A stretch of 38,964 nucleotides of DNA from positions 1 through 38,964 of the forward strand of contig CACWWC010000014.1 of NCBI GenBank assembly GCA_902764545.1. Direction: 5' to 3'. Source of the stretch: an uncultured Erysipelotrichaceae bacterium. Lineage in GTDB: Bacteria > Bacillota_I > Bacilli_A > RF39 > UBA660. Every line of letters starts with the position of its first letter. Positions within the stretch are counted from its first letter, which is position 1. The position numbers and the translations under genes were made by a program. Positions 1 to 8,159 of the stretch are shown piece by piece. The notes under the pieces are model-generated. The model was not told where the DNA came from and searched no databases. It saw nothing but the letters and a program-made list of their open reading frames with translations.

Positions 1-202
1 AGCAATCTTGTGGCACTTCATGTACAAAAGTTCTATTTATAACTCTTTCTTGTACTCTTCCACTACATCCACCCATCATGTTTTGATTCATTGGTCCATT
101 ATTATTCATATTCACATTAACATCCATATCATTATTTACATAGTTATTATCTCCACTAATATTTGTCTCATTAGTATTTTGAAAAAAATCATTATTATAC
201 AT
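1..202 (-). CDS. CotD-like spore coat protein, N-terminal part (runs off window)
   Basis: Only the first 67 codons are in the window; the gene continues beyond position 1. The start is clear: ATG at 202 is preceded by a strong AGGAGGT site. The peptide begins with about 45 Asn/Met/Asp-rich residues and then reads CSGRVQERVINRTFVHEVPQ, which resembles the conserved QERxxxRxxxHEVPH core of CotD-like inner spore coat proteins in Bacilli. Just upstream (221-229, minus) CATATTATA fits the mother-cell sigma-K -10 pattern CATAnnnTA, but I found no convincing -35. What is seen is the start, the low-complexity N-terminus and the motif; the coat role is inferred from family resemblance and from the sporulation genes elsewhere in the window. 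It could also be an unrelated small Asn-rich protein. Confidence 0.55.
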   Translation of the reverse strand, partial: MYNNDFFQNTNETNISGDNNYVNNDMDVNVNMNNNGPMNQNMMGGCSGRVQERVINRTFVHEVPQDC

Positions 203-261
203 AATAAATACCTCCTAAAATATAATATGTAAATCATTTTTTTTATTTAATAAAAAAGCCC

Positions 262-294
262 AGAAAAAACATATACTCAAATAGAATATATGTT
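262..294 (-). terminator. Intrinsic terminator of ffh
   Basis: Reading the minus strand just after the ffh stop, AACATATA and TATATGTT form an 8-bp stem around an 11-nt loop, followed by a run of T. It is A+T-rich, but placed where a terminator is expected before the coat gene. Confidence 0.6.
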
Positions 295-308
295 AATAAT
301 AAAACCAA

Positions 309-1616
309 TTAAAAAGGAAGTTTCATATTACCATTACTAAACTGTTTCATCATCTTTTTCATTTGATCAAATTGCTGCAATAACCTATTAACTTCCTGCA
401 CAGAAGTGCCTGAACCCTTCGCAATTCTGCTTTTTCTGCTAGCTTTAATAATATCTGGATTTCTTCTTTCTTTAGGAGTCATTGAAAGTACTATAGCTTC
501 AATATGAGCCATTTGTTTTGGATCTATTTTTACATTATTAAGACCCATCTTTTTTGCTCCTGGAATCAACTTTAATAAATTTTCAAGAGGTCCTAACTTT
601 TTCATTTGTTTCATAGTAGATAAGAAATCTTCTAAATCAAACTTACCCTGTTGCATTCTTTTTGCTGTCTTTTCAGCTTCTTTTTCATCAATAGACTCTG
701 TTGCTTTTTCCACAAGAGAAATAATATCTCCCATTCCCAAAATTCTTCCAGCCATTCTTTCCGGATCAAATGAATCCAATCCATCCAATTTCTCAGAAAC
801 TCCAATAAATTTTATAGGAACATTAGTCAAATGTCTGACGGACAAAGCTACTCCACCTCTAGTATCACCATCAAGTTTAGTTAAAACGACACCAGTTAAA
901 GGTAACTTATCATTAAAACCAGTTATCACATTAATTGCATCTTGACCCATCATTGAATCTATTACTAATAATATTTCGTCTGGATTCACTTTATTCTTAA
1001 TATTATCAAGTTCAGTCATTAATGTCTCATCAACATGAAGTCTTCCGGCAGTATCAATTAATACATAATCATAGCCATTATCTTTAGCATAAGTAATAGC
1101 ATTTAAAGATATCTCAACAGGGTCTTTTTTTCCTTCTTCGTAGACTTCAATATTTAACTGTTTACCAAGTTGTTTTAATTGATCAATAGCAGCCGGTCTA
1201 TAAACATCACAGGCAACAAGTAATGGCTTCTTACTATGCTTTTTTCTTAAAAAATTAGCTAACTTCCCTGCAGTAGTAGTTTTTCCAGAACCTTGTAAAC
1301 CAACCAACATTAAAATGGCAGGACTTCCCTTTAAATTTAAAGGACTACTTTCTCCACCAAGTAATTCAGTAAGTTCATCTTTTACAATTTTAACAAATAA
1401 ATCTCCGGGATTAATACTTGATGCAACTTCTTCACCCAATGCCTTTTCCTTAACTATATTAGTAAATTCCTTTACAACTTTATAATTAACATCAGCCTCT
1501 AATAGAGCTAATCTTATCTCACGCATCATATCAGAAATGTTATCTTCAGTAATTTTCCCATATCCCTTGATTTTATGAATGGCGCTTTGTAATCTATCAC
1601 CTAATGTCTCAAACAT
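309..1616 (-). CDS. ffh: Signal recognition particle protein Ffh (SRP54 GTPase)
   Basis: 435 aa, full length. Ffh binds 4.5S RNA and signal sequences of nascent membrane and secreted proteins, and docks on FtsY at the membrane. The N-terminal helical bundle (about 1-90) is followed by the GTPase G domain with P-loop GLQGSGKT (106-113), DVYRPAA (137-143), DTAGRL (188-193) and TKLDGD (246-251). The methionine-rich M domain follows from about 325, with the RNA-binding stretch RIAKGSGTSVQEVNRLL around 396-412. The start at 1616 has AGGTGA five bases upstream, the ribosome-binding pattern most genes here use. ylxM and ftsY lie upstream on the same strand, but a HerA-type ATPase gene and a terminator come between, and ffh has its own -10 box (1634-1639). 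Confidence 0.97.
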   Translation of the reverse strand: MFETLGDRLQSAIHKIKGYGKITEDNISDMMREIRLALLEADVNYKVVKEFTNIVKEKALGEEVASSINPGDLFVKIVKDELTELLGGESSPLNLKGSPAILMLVGLQGSGKTTTAGKLANFLRKKHSKKPLLVACDVYRPAAIDQLKQLGKQLNIEVYEEGKKDPVEISLNAITYAKDNGYDYVLIDTAGRLHVDETLMTELDNIKNKVNPDEILLVIDSMMGQDAINVITGFNDKLPLTGVVLTKLDGDTRGGVALSVRHLTNVPIKFIGVSEKLDGLDSFDPERMAGRILGMGDIISLVEKATESIDEKEAEKTAKRMQQGKFDLEDFLSTMKQMKKLGPLENLLKLIPGAKKMGLNNVKIDPKQMAHIEAIVLSMTPKERRNPDIIKASRKSRIAKGSGTSVQEVNRLLQQFDQMKKMMKQFSNGNMKLPF

Positions 1617-1633
1617 AATATCACCTAAAAAAT

Positions 1634-1639
1634 ATTATA
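1634..1639 (-). promoter_or_regulatory. -10 box of ffh promoter
   Basis: A perfect TATAAT on the minus strand, about 7 bases upstream of the ffh ribosome-binding site. The -35 region is only a T-rich tract, so the promoter rests on the -10 box and on the terminator immediately before it. Confidence 0.5.
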
Positions 1640-1657
1640 TCAAATTCATCAATTAAA

Positions 1658-1685
1658 AAAAAGAAAAATAGCAAAAACGCTATTT
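1658..1685 (-). terminator. Terminator at the end of the HerA-like gene
   Basis: AAATAGC and GCTATTT (1666-1672 and 1679-1685) form a 7-bp stem followed on the minus strand by a T-rich tract. The TAA stop of the ATPase gene (1684-1686) lies inside the upstream arm of the stem. Confidence 0.7.
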
Positions 1686-4320
1686 AATCTTCAAAATCAT
1701 TATCTACTTGATCCCCTTCATCATCATCCAAATTTAAATCTATTTTGGGAACATCAACCTTTGTCATACCATTGTCTCCAATTTTAACATCTGATATTTC
1801 CGGAACTAAATCATCTACTGTACCAAAAGAACTCATAAAATTAAGAGCTGGATTAGTACTCTGTTCCTGAGAAGCGCTCTGATTTTCACCATTAACAGAT
1901 GAATCATTACTACTATTAGAATCGATTAGATTTATCAAAGGCGGTTTATCTGAATCACCATTATCAACACTCACATCATTATTCGAGTTAACAAAGTTAA
2001 TTAAAGGTGGCTTATCACTAAACTGTGAAGAAGAATTATCAGCAGAATCAATAACATTAATTAAAGAAGGTTTATTTTCTTTAACATCATCAGATTTATC
2101 ATTATTTGTTTTTTCCGGAGCATCAATAATATTAATTAATGATGGCTTTTGATCATCTAAGTTCAAATTAATACTATTTAAATCACCACTAGGTGAAGAA
2201 TTATTATCTAAGGCAGGTATAGAAAGCTTAAGAGAGTTGGAAACATCCTTATCATCAGCAATATTATCGCTATTTTTTATGGCATTCATTAAAAGTGACC
2301 CATCATTATTATTCAATTTATTTTCATTATCATTATCATTTGTTTTATTTTCAATAGAATTATTGCTATCATCACTATGTTTATTATCACTAATCAAATT
2401 AACCATTGGTTGACTAGGCTTACTATCAAAAATAGGTTCACTTGGTTTATTATCAAAAACTGGCAAACTAATATTTGGTAATGAATCAACTGAAGGTAAA
2501 GTTCCACCATTTGTAGGAGTATTATTTTGTGGTAGTATTGAAGGATTAACAGTAGTAACATTTTTACCATTACCACTCCAAATACTAACAACATCACAGT
2601 TATTAGATAATGGTGAAGGATCAGGCATTTCCATCTTTACAATCAAAGGTATCTTAAAACCTAGACCAAATCCTAAACATGTACCAGGCTGTAATGATTT
2701 TTGTTTTTCAATTATTTCATCAGTGATATGAGGAACCATTTCCCTAATATATTTAATATCAACGGGATGATTTATTTTAAAAATTAGAAAATTAGTACAT
2801 TGAGATATGACGTTATCAGAAAGTTCAACAGGTCTTTGAGTAATTAGCCCTAAAATCACACCATATTTACGACCCTCTTTGGCAATTCTTTCGAAAATAT
2901 TATAACCAAATAAGAATCTATCCTTGTCACTTTGAATATATCTATGTGCTTCTTCTAAAACAATATGAAATGGAATACTTCCTCTATTTTTTAATCCTTT
3001 AGCAAAATCAAAAATTAATCTTGAGTAAATTTTTGTTAAAACTTTAGCAAAGTCATCATCAATATCACTTAAATTAATATTAACAATTTGATATTTACGA
3101 CCTTCATCAATCAAAAGAGATGACAAATAAGTCTCCAAAGAAACATAATCTTCAACGTCGAAATATTTTGCATTATCACCTACAATTAATGAATGCAATC
3201 TAACTCTTAAAGTAACAGAGTCACCATATGTTTGTTCATTTCTTAACCATCCTTCACTAATTAAAGTAAAATTAAGAGCTTTTTCCAAAGTATCTAAATT
3301 ATAATATACGCCTGTATGAGGCTCATAAGAATCATACTCATCTTTAATAAAAGAATTAACATACTCTGTAAGCAACACACTTTCAGAAAAATTACCAGAA
3401 TTATCAATCAAAAAACATTCTCTAAACTTTCTGACATATCCAATACCCTGTACTGGGGCTTCTAAATTAAATTGATCTGTTGAACAGCTTGCTAATATAG
3501 AAAAAATCTCATTTCTCTTATTTGGAGCAGTCTCATTAGTATACAATATAGTCATTATTGCCTTAGCTATTAAATGGTTTTTATACCCTTGGGCATCCAT
3601 ATCATTTTGACTAAAGACAAGAGCTAATTTTAACATTCTTTCTATTATAGGAAGTTGAGAATGAGATGTACATTGTAACAACAAAGCCAAATCATCTTTG
3701 TTTAACAAATAAATAGGTAATCTTAATTTTTCTCCTAATCCCTCTACTTCATTAGTACTTATAAATCTATAATTATAACTACTATTAATCATACTTAAAT
3801 TACTAAATGCATTATAATATTCACCAGAAGAATCAAAAATCATAATATTCGCCTTATATGGATTAAGTCTTTGATCATGAAACATATTTTGAAATAACCT
3901 TGATACACCACAAGACTTTCCAGAACCAGTATTACCAAATATGGCAAAATGATTACTAAAAAAATTATTCACATCCAAAAATACTGGAACACCATCATAT
4001 AATGGATTAAATCCTAATTTCATATAACCATCAGTATCAGTACCAGTTATTAACTGAATTTCTGACGGATCAATTATTCTAATTTTAGAATCTAAAGAAG
4101 GTTTACGAATATTTCCACCAATAAGTTTATCTCCACTTATTTCGCCTAAAAACTTCGCTTTTAAGTTCTCACCATCAACATCAATTATTTCACCTAAAAC
4201 TTTTTTCGTGCTATCTTCAAATATAATATGTAAATTCATCAAATCCGTTGTTATATTTCCACCATTAGCTAAGCGAACAGTACACCCATCATTACTAATA
4301 TATATGATTCTATCAAACAT
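1684..4320 (-). CDS. HerA-type (DUF87) ATPase with long disordered repeat tail
   Basis: 878 aa. Residues 1-95 look like a small beta-barrel (HAS-barrel-like) domain. The ATPase core has Walker A GNTGSGKS (129-136), IFDSSGEY (161-168), Walker B VLEEAH (454-459) and the following GLITQRP (491-497), all typical of HerA/DUF87 hexameric DNA-translocating ATPases. From about 590 the protein is Asn/Asp/Ser-rich low complexity and carries four copies of KP(S/P)LIN(hydrophobic)(hydrophobic)(D/N) at 725, 750, 770 and 792. HerA proteins normally act with the nuclease NurA in DNA end processing, or as membrane-linked translocases; no nuclease gene is adjacent here. The gene sits between ylxM and ffh with its own promoter (4368-4396). 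No ribosome-binding site is strong; ATG at 4320 follows GAAAGAGGG. The function of the tail is unknown, and I do not assign a pathway. Confidence 0.85.
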   Translation of the reverse strand: MFDRIIYISNDGCTVRLANGGNITTDLMNLHIIFEDSTKKVLGEIIDVDGENLKAKFLGEISGDKLIGGNIRKPSLDSKIRIIDPSEIQLITGTDTDGYMKLGFNPLYDGVPVFLDVNNFFSNHFAIFGNTGSGKSCGVSRLFQNMFHDQRLNPYKANIMIFDSSGEYYNAFSNLSMINSSYNYRFISTNEVEGLGEKLRLPIYLLNKDDLALLLQCTSHSQLPIIERMLKLALVFSQNDMDAQGYKNHLIAKAIMTILYTNETAPNKRNEIFSILASCSTDQFNLEAPVQGIGYVRKFRECFLIDNSGNFSESVLLTEYVNSFIKDEYDSYEPHTGVYYNLDTLEKALNFTLISEGWLRNEQTYGDSVTLRVRLHSLIVGDNAKYFDVEDYVSLETYLSSLLIDEGRKYQIVNINLSDIDDDFAKVLTKIYSRLIFDFAKGLKNRGSIPFHIVLEEAHRYIQSDKDRFLFGYNIFERIAKEGRKYGVILGLITQRPVELSDNVISQCTNFLIFKINHPVDIKYIREMVPHITDEIIEKQKSLQPGTCLGFGLGFKIPLIVKMEMPDPSPLSNNCDVVSIWSGNGKNVTTVNPSILPQNNTPTNGGTLPSVDSLPNISLPVFDNKPSEPIFDSKPSQPMVNLISDNKHSDDSNNSIENKTNDNDNENKLNNNDGSLLMNAIKNSDNIADDKDVSNSLKLSIPALDNNSSPSGDLNSINLNLDDQKPSLINIIDAPEKTNNDKSDDVKENKPSLINVIDSADNSSSQFSDKPPLINFVNSNNDVSVDNGDSDKPPLINLIDSNSSNDSSVNGENQSASQEQSTNPALNFMSSFGTVDDLVPEISDVKIGDNGMTKVDVPKIDLNLDDDEGDQVDNDFED
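1921..2148 (-). repeat. Four diverged repeats encoding KP(S/P)LIN motifs
   Basis: Within the ATPase tail the nonapeptides KPSLINIID, KPSLINVID, KPPLINFVN and KPPLINLID occur at residues 725, 750, 770 and 792, spaced 20-25 residues apart and separated by Asn/Ser/Asp linkers. The DNA copies differ from each other at several synonymous positions, so this looks like an old, selected repeat rather than recent slippage. A related KPSQPMVNLIS stretch lies further upstream at 634-644. Confidence 0.8.
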
Positions 4321-4367
4321 CTATAAAACCCTCTTTCATTCTCTTACAAACACCCTATTATAAACAA

Positions 4368-4396
4368 ATTATACAATTAATTTATTCTTTTTACAA
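4368..4396 (-). promoter_or_regulatory. Sigma-A promoter for the HerA-like gene
   Basis: On the minus strand, TTGTAA (4391-4396), 17 bases, then a perfect TATAAT (4368-4373). It lies in the gap between ylxM and the ATPase gene. The -35 overlaps a small A+T hairpin (ATTCTTTTT/AAAAAGAAT) that could weakly terminate the ftsY-ylxM transcript. Confidence 0.65.
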
Positions 4397-4413
4397 GAAA
4401 AAAGAATAGAGAA

Positions 4414-4704
4414 TTATATTAAATCATCTATCACTTTTTTTATATCATCTGGAAAGTCCTTTATTAGTTCTCTAATCTTTAATCTTTTTTTATGTAAGTT
4501 TAAAACTCTCTCATACTCTAGTAATTTATCTATGACAATATGAATTTGTTTAAATGCAGCATTTCTACTTATGTCATAATCCTGAGCCATTTCAGAAAAA
4601 CTTAAGTTGTTGAAATAATAATCTTCGAAATATTTTCTTTGTTTTTCAGTAAGTAATTCTCCATATATATCATACAATTCATTGTAATAAACTATATCTT
4701 CCAT
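4414..4704 (-). CDS. ylxM: SRP-associated helix-turn-helix protein YlxM
   Basis: 96 aa, with the sigma-70 region 4-like helix-turn-helix typical of YlxM: LTEKQRKYFEDYYFNNLSFS is followed by EMAQDYDISRNAAFKQ. YlxM binds SRP and modulates its GTPase cycle in Gram-positive bacteria; its gene normally lies next to ffh or ftsY. ATG at 4704 is chosen because AAGGTGG lies five bases before it; an upstream GTG at 4713 overlaps that site and is unlikely to be the start. It begins 10 bases after the ftsY stop, so the two are probably cotranscribed. Confidence 0.9.
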   Translation of the reverse strand: MEDIVYYNELYDIYGELLTEKQRKYFEDYYFNNLSFSEMAQDYDISRNAAFKQIHIVIDKLLEYERVLNLHKKRLKIRELIKDFPDDIKKVIDDLI

Positions 4705-4714
4705 AATTACCACC

Positions 4715-5758
4715 TTAAATCATATCTTTAAAAAGACCATAAATATATTTTTCAATATCAAACGCTTGTAAATCATCCGCAGTCTCACCAAGGCCAATAT
4801 ATTTTACTGGAACTCCAACACTTTCTTTTATGGCCAAAACAATACCACCTTTAGCAGTACCATCAAGCTTTGTTAATACAATTCCCGTAATATCTGTAAT
4901 TTCTTTAAATGCTTTAGCTTGACTAATACCATTTTGACCTGTAGTGGCATCAATAACTAATAACGTTTCACTGGCTCCGCCATCGACTATTCCGCGAATA
5001 ACTTTGTTAATCTTCTCAAGTTCTTTCATTAAATTAACTTTATTTTGCAATCTTCCGGCAGTATCAATCAAAACCATATCATAATGATCTTTTTTTGCAA
5101 GTTCTAAACCATCATATACAACACTTGCTGGATCACTTTCTTCTTTACCATAAAAACCAACACCAACTTTTTCGCTCCACTCTCTTAATTGCTCAACCGC
5201 ACCAGCTCTAAATGTATCAGCACCTACTAATAAAATTTTTTTACCATCTTCCTTATACTTATGAGCAATCTTCCCTATTGTTGTAGTCTTTCCCACACCA
5301 TTAACACCTACAAATAATATTACTGTCGGTCCATTTTCATTAAAATTAATCTTATTACTTAAAACCTCATCATTAACATAAATAATGAACAATTCATCAA
5401 CAATAATCTCTTTTAGCAAAGAAGGATCTTTAATATTCTCTTTTCTAACTCTATCTCTTAATCTATCAATAAAGTCCATAACTGTATTAACACCAATGTC
5501 AGCCATAATAAGTATTTCTTCTAACTCTTCAAAATACTCATCAGTAACTTTACTATACTTGCTGGTCAAGTCAGCAAGTCTCGATACAAATCCCTTTCTA
5601 GATTTAGATAAACCCTTTTCATAAACCCTTATTGAATCTTTGTCATGAGAAGGCAACTGTTCAAGATCATCACAAAGTACCTCGTCACTAAAATCAGTAC
5701 TACTTTTATCTTGTTTTTCAGCTTTAAACATATTTTTCAACTTATTAAAAAGACCCAT
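4715..5758 (-). CDS. ftsY: SRP receptor FtsY
   Basis: 347 aa. FtsY is the membrane-associated receptor GTPase that pairs with Ffh to deliver ribosomes to the Sec translocon. A short, charged, Lys/Asp-rich N-terminus (1-45), shorter than the E. coli A domain, precedes the helical N domain and the G domain with P-loop GVNGVGKT (151-158), DTFRAGA (181-187), DTAGRL (232-237) and TKLDG (296-300). AGGTGA lies just before the ATG. It heads a unit with ylxM, and a divergent promoter serves the small remnant on the plus strand. Confidence 0.97.
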   Translation of the reverse strand: MGLFNKLKNMFKAEKQDKSSTDFSDEVLCDDLEQLPSHDKDSIRVYEKGLSKSRKGFVSRLADLTSKYSKVTDEYFEELEEILIMADIGVNTVMDFIDRLRDRVRKENIKDPSLLKEIIVDELFIIYVNDEVLSNKINFNENGPTVILFVGVNGVGKTTTIGKIAHKYKEDGKKILLVGADTFRAGAVEQLREWSEKVGVGFYGKEESDPASVVYDGLELAKKDHYDMVLIDTAGRLQNKVNLMKELEKINKVIRGIVDGGASETLLVIDATTGQNGISQAKAFKEITDITGIVLTKLDGTAKGGIVLAIKESVGVPVKYIGLGETADDLQAFDIEKYIYGLFKDMI

Positions 5759-5775
5759 AAAATCACCTAAAAATT

Positions 5776-5781
5776 ATTATA
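5776..5781 (-). promoter_or_regulatory. -10 box of ftsY promoter
   Basis: A perfect TATAAT seven bases upstream of the AGGTGA ribosome-binding site. A T-tract stands in the -35 position. The implied 5' leader is only about 20 bases. Confidence 0.5.
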
Positions 5782-5806
5782 GCATATAGATTTTAAAAAA
5801 AAAATA

Positions 5807-5835
5807 TTGTTTTGAAAATATAGTCATTATATAAT
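5807..5835 (+). promoter_or_regulatory. Promoter facing the truncated membrane-protein remnant
   Basis: TTGTTT (5807-5812), 17 bases, TATAAT (5830-5835). It is divergent from the ftsY promoter and ends 17 bases before the ATG at 5853. Confidence 0.5.
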
Positions 5836-5852
5836 TTATATAAAGTGATTAT

Positions 5853-6050
5853 ATGAAAGATAAATATAAATTATTAATTCTATCATTTGTACTTTTATCA
5901 ATTTTTGGATTCATCTTAGTATTAAACTACAATACATCCCTCGTTTCTGATGACTACATTTATCAATTTGTTTTTGAAAATAGAATGCCAACAACGCAAA
6001 CAAAAAGACAACAATGGAATAATAAATTTAAAATGTTTTATCTGAGTTAA
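5853..6050 (+). pseudogene. Truncated DUF6056-like membrane protein remnant
   Basis: 65 codons. It has a strong hydrophobic segment (about 7-26) followed by NTSLVSDDYIYQFVFE. The hydrophobic helix plus SDDYxYxFxF is characteristic of the N-terminus of DUF6056-type multi-membrane-span proteins, which are usually several hundred residues long. Here the reading frame stops soon after this motif, and the last 15 residues do not look like the family. I read this as a 5' fragment left by a deletion. It still has a plausible promoter (5807-5835) but only a weak ribosome-binding site (AAGTGA). It could instead be a genuine small membrane protein. Confidence 0.45.
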
Positions 6051-6204
6051 TTTTCTTAATCTGTGAAAAAATTTTTTTAATAAGCTAAATAAAGGCACAA
6101 AATATATTTTTATCTTTTTTTATACACAAAAGTCAATATACAACATATAACATACAAATACAGTTAATTTATAATTATTTTTCACATAGATATTAAAAAT
6201 AAAA

Positions 6205-6233
6205 TAGACAAATTAAAAAAAATATATTATAAT
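6205..6233 (+). promoter_or_regulatory. Sigma-A promoter of rnj
   Basis: TAGACA (6205-6210), 17 bases, TATAAT (6228-6233), giving a leader of about 45 bases. The rest of the 6051-6284 gap is A+T-rich and I see no gene or stable structure in it. Confidence 0.7.
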
Positions 6234-6284
6234 TACATAGTTAGTTCTTTATAAACTTAAAAATCAAAAACGAAAGGAGTATTT

Positions 6285-8018
6285 ATGAAAAATAATAAAA
6301 CCAATGGAACAAAAATAATTGTTCTAGGTGGTTTAGGCGAAGTCGGAAAAAATATGTATTGTGTAATGCATAATGACGCTATTGTAATTATTGATGCCGG
6401 TGTAAGTTTTCCAGAAAGTGAATTAATGGGAGTTGATTATGTTCTACCAGATTTTACATTTCTAAAAGAAAACGAAGATAAAATTAAAGCTTTATTAATT
6501 ACTCATGGCCATGAGGATCATATAGGTGGAATTCCATTTTTGCTACAAAGCATAAACATTCCAGCAGTATATGCTCCAAATCATGCAAAAGAATTAATTT
6601 CAGTAAAATTACAAGATAGAAATATCAGATATGATAACCTATTTGTATACACTAACGAGACTAGGTTAAAATTCAAAGACATTGAAGTGGAATTTTTTAG
6701 AGTAACACACTCGATTCCAGACTCACACGGAATAAGCATTAACACGCCTGATGGACGAATAGTTACAACAGGAGACTATAAGTTTGATTTAACACCAATT
6801 GGTCCTATGGCAGACTTATATAAAATGACATCTTTAGGTGAAAAAGGTGTAGACCTTTTAATCGGAGAGTCTACAAATGCCTTAAATGAAGGCTTTTCAA
6901 ATAGTGAATCAGTTGTTGATGAAAAACTTAACGAAATGTTTGACAAATGTAAAAATAGTAGAATAATAATTGCAACATTTGCATCAAACTTATATAGAGT
7001 AAAACACATCTTTGAGACATGTTACAAACATAATAGAAAAATATGCATTTTTGGAAGAAGCATGGTTAATAACATCAATATATCTTTAAAAGGAGGATAT
7101 ATTGATCACAAAGAATTACTTATATCACCAGAAGAGGCAAATAGCTTAAAACCTAATGAAGTAGCAATACTATGTACTGGTAGTCAAGGAGAACCATTAG
7201 CAGCACTATCAAGAATTGCCAAAGGTACACATAAACAAATTAAACTTAGACCTGATGATGTAGTAATCTTCTCATCATCAGCAATACCAGGAAATGCATT
7301 AAGCATCTCTAAAACAATTAATAGACTCTATCTTAAGGGTGTAACAGTATATACAAATAATGTTTTAGAAGACTTACACACATCAGGTCATGCTAATGAA
7401 GAAGAAATAAAACTGATGATAAGACTTCTAAAACCTAAGTATTTGATGCCGTTTCACGGAGATTATAGAATGCTAAAAAAGAATGCCAATATCGGAATCA
7501 ACTGTGGAATTCCTAAAGAAAATACATTTATCTTAAAAAATGGAGATACACTCAATCTTAACAATCACATAATTACAAGAGGAGACAGCAAACCAGGAGC
7601 AGACATTTATGTAGATGGAAATAGAATTGGTGAAATTGGTGGAGCAGTCATAAAAGATAGAAAAGTAATGGCAAATGATGGAATACTAGTTGTAATTGTA
7701 AATGTAGATATGAAAAGAAGAACACTACTTATAAAACCAAATATAACAACACGTGGTTTTATTCTAGTAAATGAAAATGAAGAACTAATTAAGAAAATTG
7801 AAAATAAAGCAGAACAAACAATTACAACTGCACTACAAAATCCAAAATCAACATTTGCAACACTAAAAACAGATATTACCGAAACACTATATCCATTTAT
7901 TAATAATTTGACAGGTAGAAAGCCAATAATACTACCAATAATACTTGATATTAAAAGGAATCAAGCTAAAGCAAACTTGACAAAAGAGCAAAAAAATGAT
8001 ATAATAACAACCGTATAA
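6285..8018 (+). CDS. rnj: Ribonuclease J
   Basis: 577 aa. RNase J is a 5'-3' exo- and endoribonuclease of the metallo-beta-lactamase/beta-CASP family, central to mRNA decay and rRNA maturation in Bacilli. The first block contains GGLGEVGKN (15-23) and the zinc-binding motif THGHEDHIGG (73-82). GDYKFDLTPI is the next metal motif, the beta-CASP region includes SGHA, and PFHGDYRML is near residue 385-395. The C-terminal extension is typical of the family. The start has AAAGGAG at good spacing. The last codons contain a complete promoter (7977-8005), and the stop codon lies in the first helix of the following riboswitch. RNase Y is encoded convergently about 0.9 kb downstream. Confidence 0.96.
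   Translation: MKNNKTNGTKIIVLGGLGEVGKNMYCVMHNDAIVIIDAGVSFPESELMGVDYVLPDFTFLKENEDKIKALLITHGHEDHIGGIPFLLQSINIPAVYAPNHAKELISVKLQDRNIRYDNLFVYTNETRLKFKDIEVEFFRVTHSIPDSHGISINTPDGRIVTTGDYKFDLTPIGPMADLYKMTSLGEKGVDLLIGESTNALNEGFSNSESVVDEKLNEMFDKCKNSRIIIATFASNLYRVKHIFETCYKHNRKICIFGRSMVNNINISLKGGYIDHKELLISPEEANSLKPNEVAILCTGSQGEPLAALSRIAKGTHKQIKLRPDDVVIFSSSAIPGNALSISKTINRLYLKGVTVYTNNVLEDLHTSGHANEEEIKLMIRLLKPKYLMPFHGDYRMLKKNANIGINCGIPKENTFILKNGDTLNLNNHIITRGDSKPGADIYVDGNRIGEIGGAVIKDRKVMANDGILVVIVNVDMKRRTLLIKPNITTRGFILVNENEELIKKIENKAEQTITTALQNPKSTFATLKTDITETLYPFINNLTGRKPIILPIILDIKRNQAKANLTKEQKNDIITTV
7977..8005 (+). promoter_or_regulatory. Consensus sigma-A promoter inside the end of rnj
   Basis: TTGACA (7977-7982), 17 bases, TATAAT (8000-8005): both hexamers are perfect. 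The predicted start, near 8012, is just before the riboswitch aptamer, so the riboswitch and downstream lipoprotein gene form their own transcription unit although the promoter is within the rnj coding sequence. Confidence 0.85.
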
Positions 8019-8133
8019 AGGGAGTAGTTCTCAATTAAATTTAAGTCCGTCAACACAGTTTTAAAAACTCGGATTTAAAGATAGTTAATAACACTATTGA
8101 ACAAGACTTTAACATTTAAAGTTTTGTTTTTTT
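8014..8133 (+). promoter_or_regulatory. Probable yybP-ykoY (manganese) riboswitch
   Basis: The RNA matches the yybP-ykoY layout. Helix P1A pairs UAAAG (8016-8020) with CUUUA (8107-8111). Its internal loop has GGAGUA on the 5' side and AAGA on the 3' side, the conserved L1 elements. P1B pairs GUUC (8027-8030) with GAAC (8099-8102). A 10-bp helix (8040-8049 with 8070-8079) leads into the conserved CCGUCAACAC, the usual L3 metal-site element, with CGG on the other side. A small P4 hairpin follows (8081-8085 with 8093-8097). The 3' strands of P1A and P1B are also the 5' arm of a terminator (8101-8133), so ligand-stabilised P1 would prevent termination: an ON switch, as known for this class. It responds to Mn2+ in studied bacteria. 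The only gene downstream is the lipoprotein at 8160. Confidence 0.82.
8101..8133 (+). terminator. Riboswitch-controlled intrinsic terminator
   Basis: ACAAGACTTTAA (8101-8112) pairs with TTAAAGTTTTGT (8116-8127) around a 3-nt loop, then a T run. It is mutually exclusive with the riboswitch P1 helix because it uses bases 8099-8111. Confidence 0.85.
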
Positions 8134-8159
8134 ATTATTAAAGGGAGGATTAATATAAT

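Noticed and set aside
8..232. Open frame on the plus strand at the start of the window
   Set aside because: Its peptide is a low-complexity Ile/His/Ser string with no ribosome-binding site; the opposite strand carries a well-started CotD-like gene.
2394..2597. Small frame inside the HerA-like tail
   Set aside because: Result of the low-complexity Asn/Asp codons read in another frame.
8040..8097. Two hairpins after rnj as simple rnj terminators or a small RNA
   Set aside because: Neither is followed by a T run, and both fit the P3 and P4 helices of the yybP-ykoY layout.
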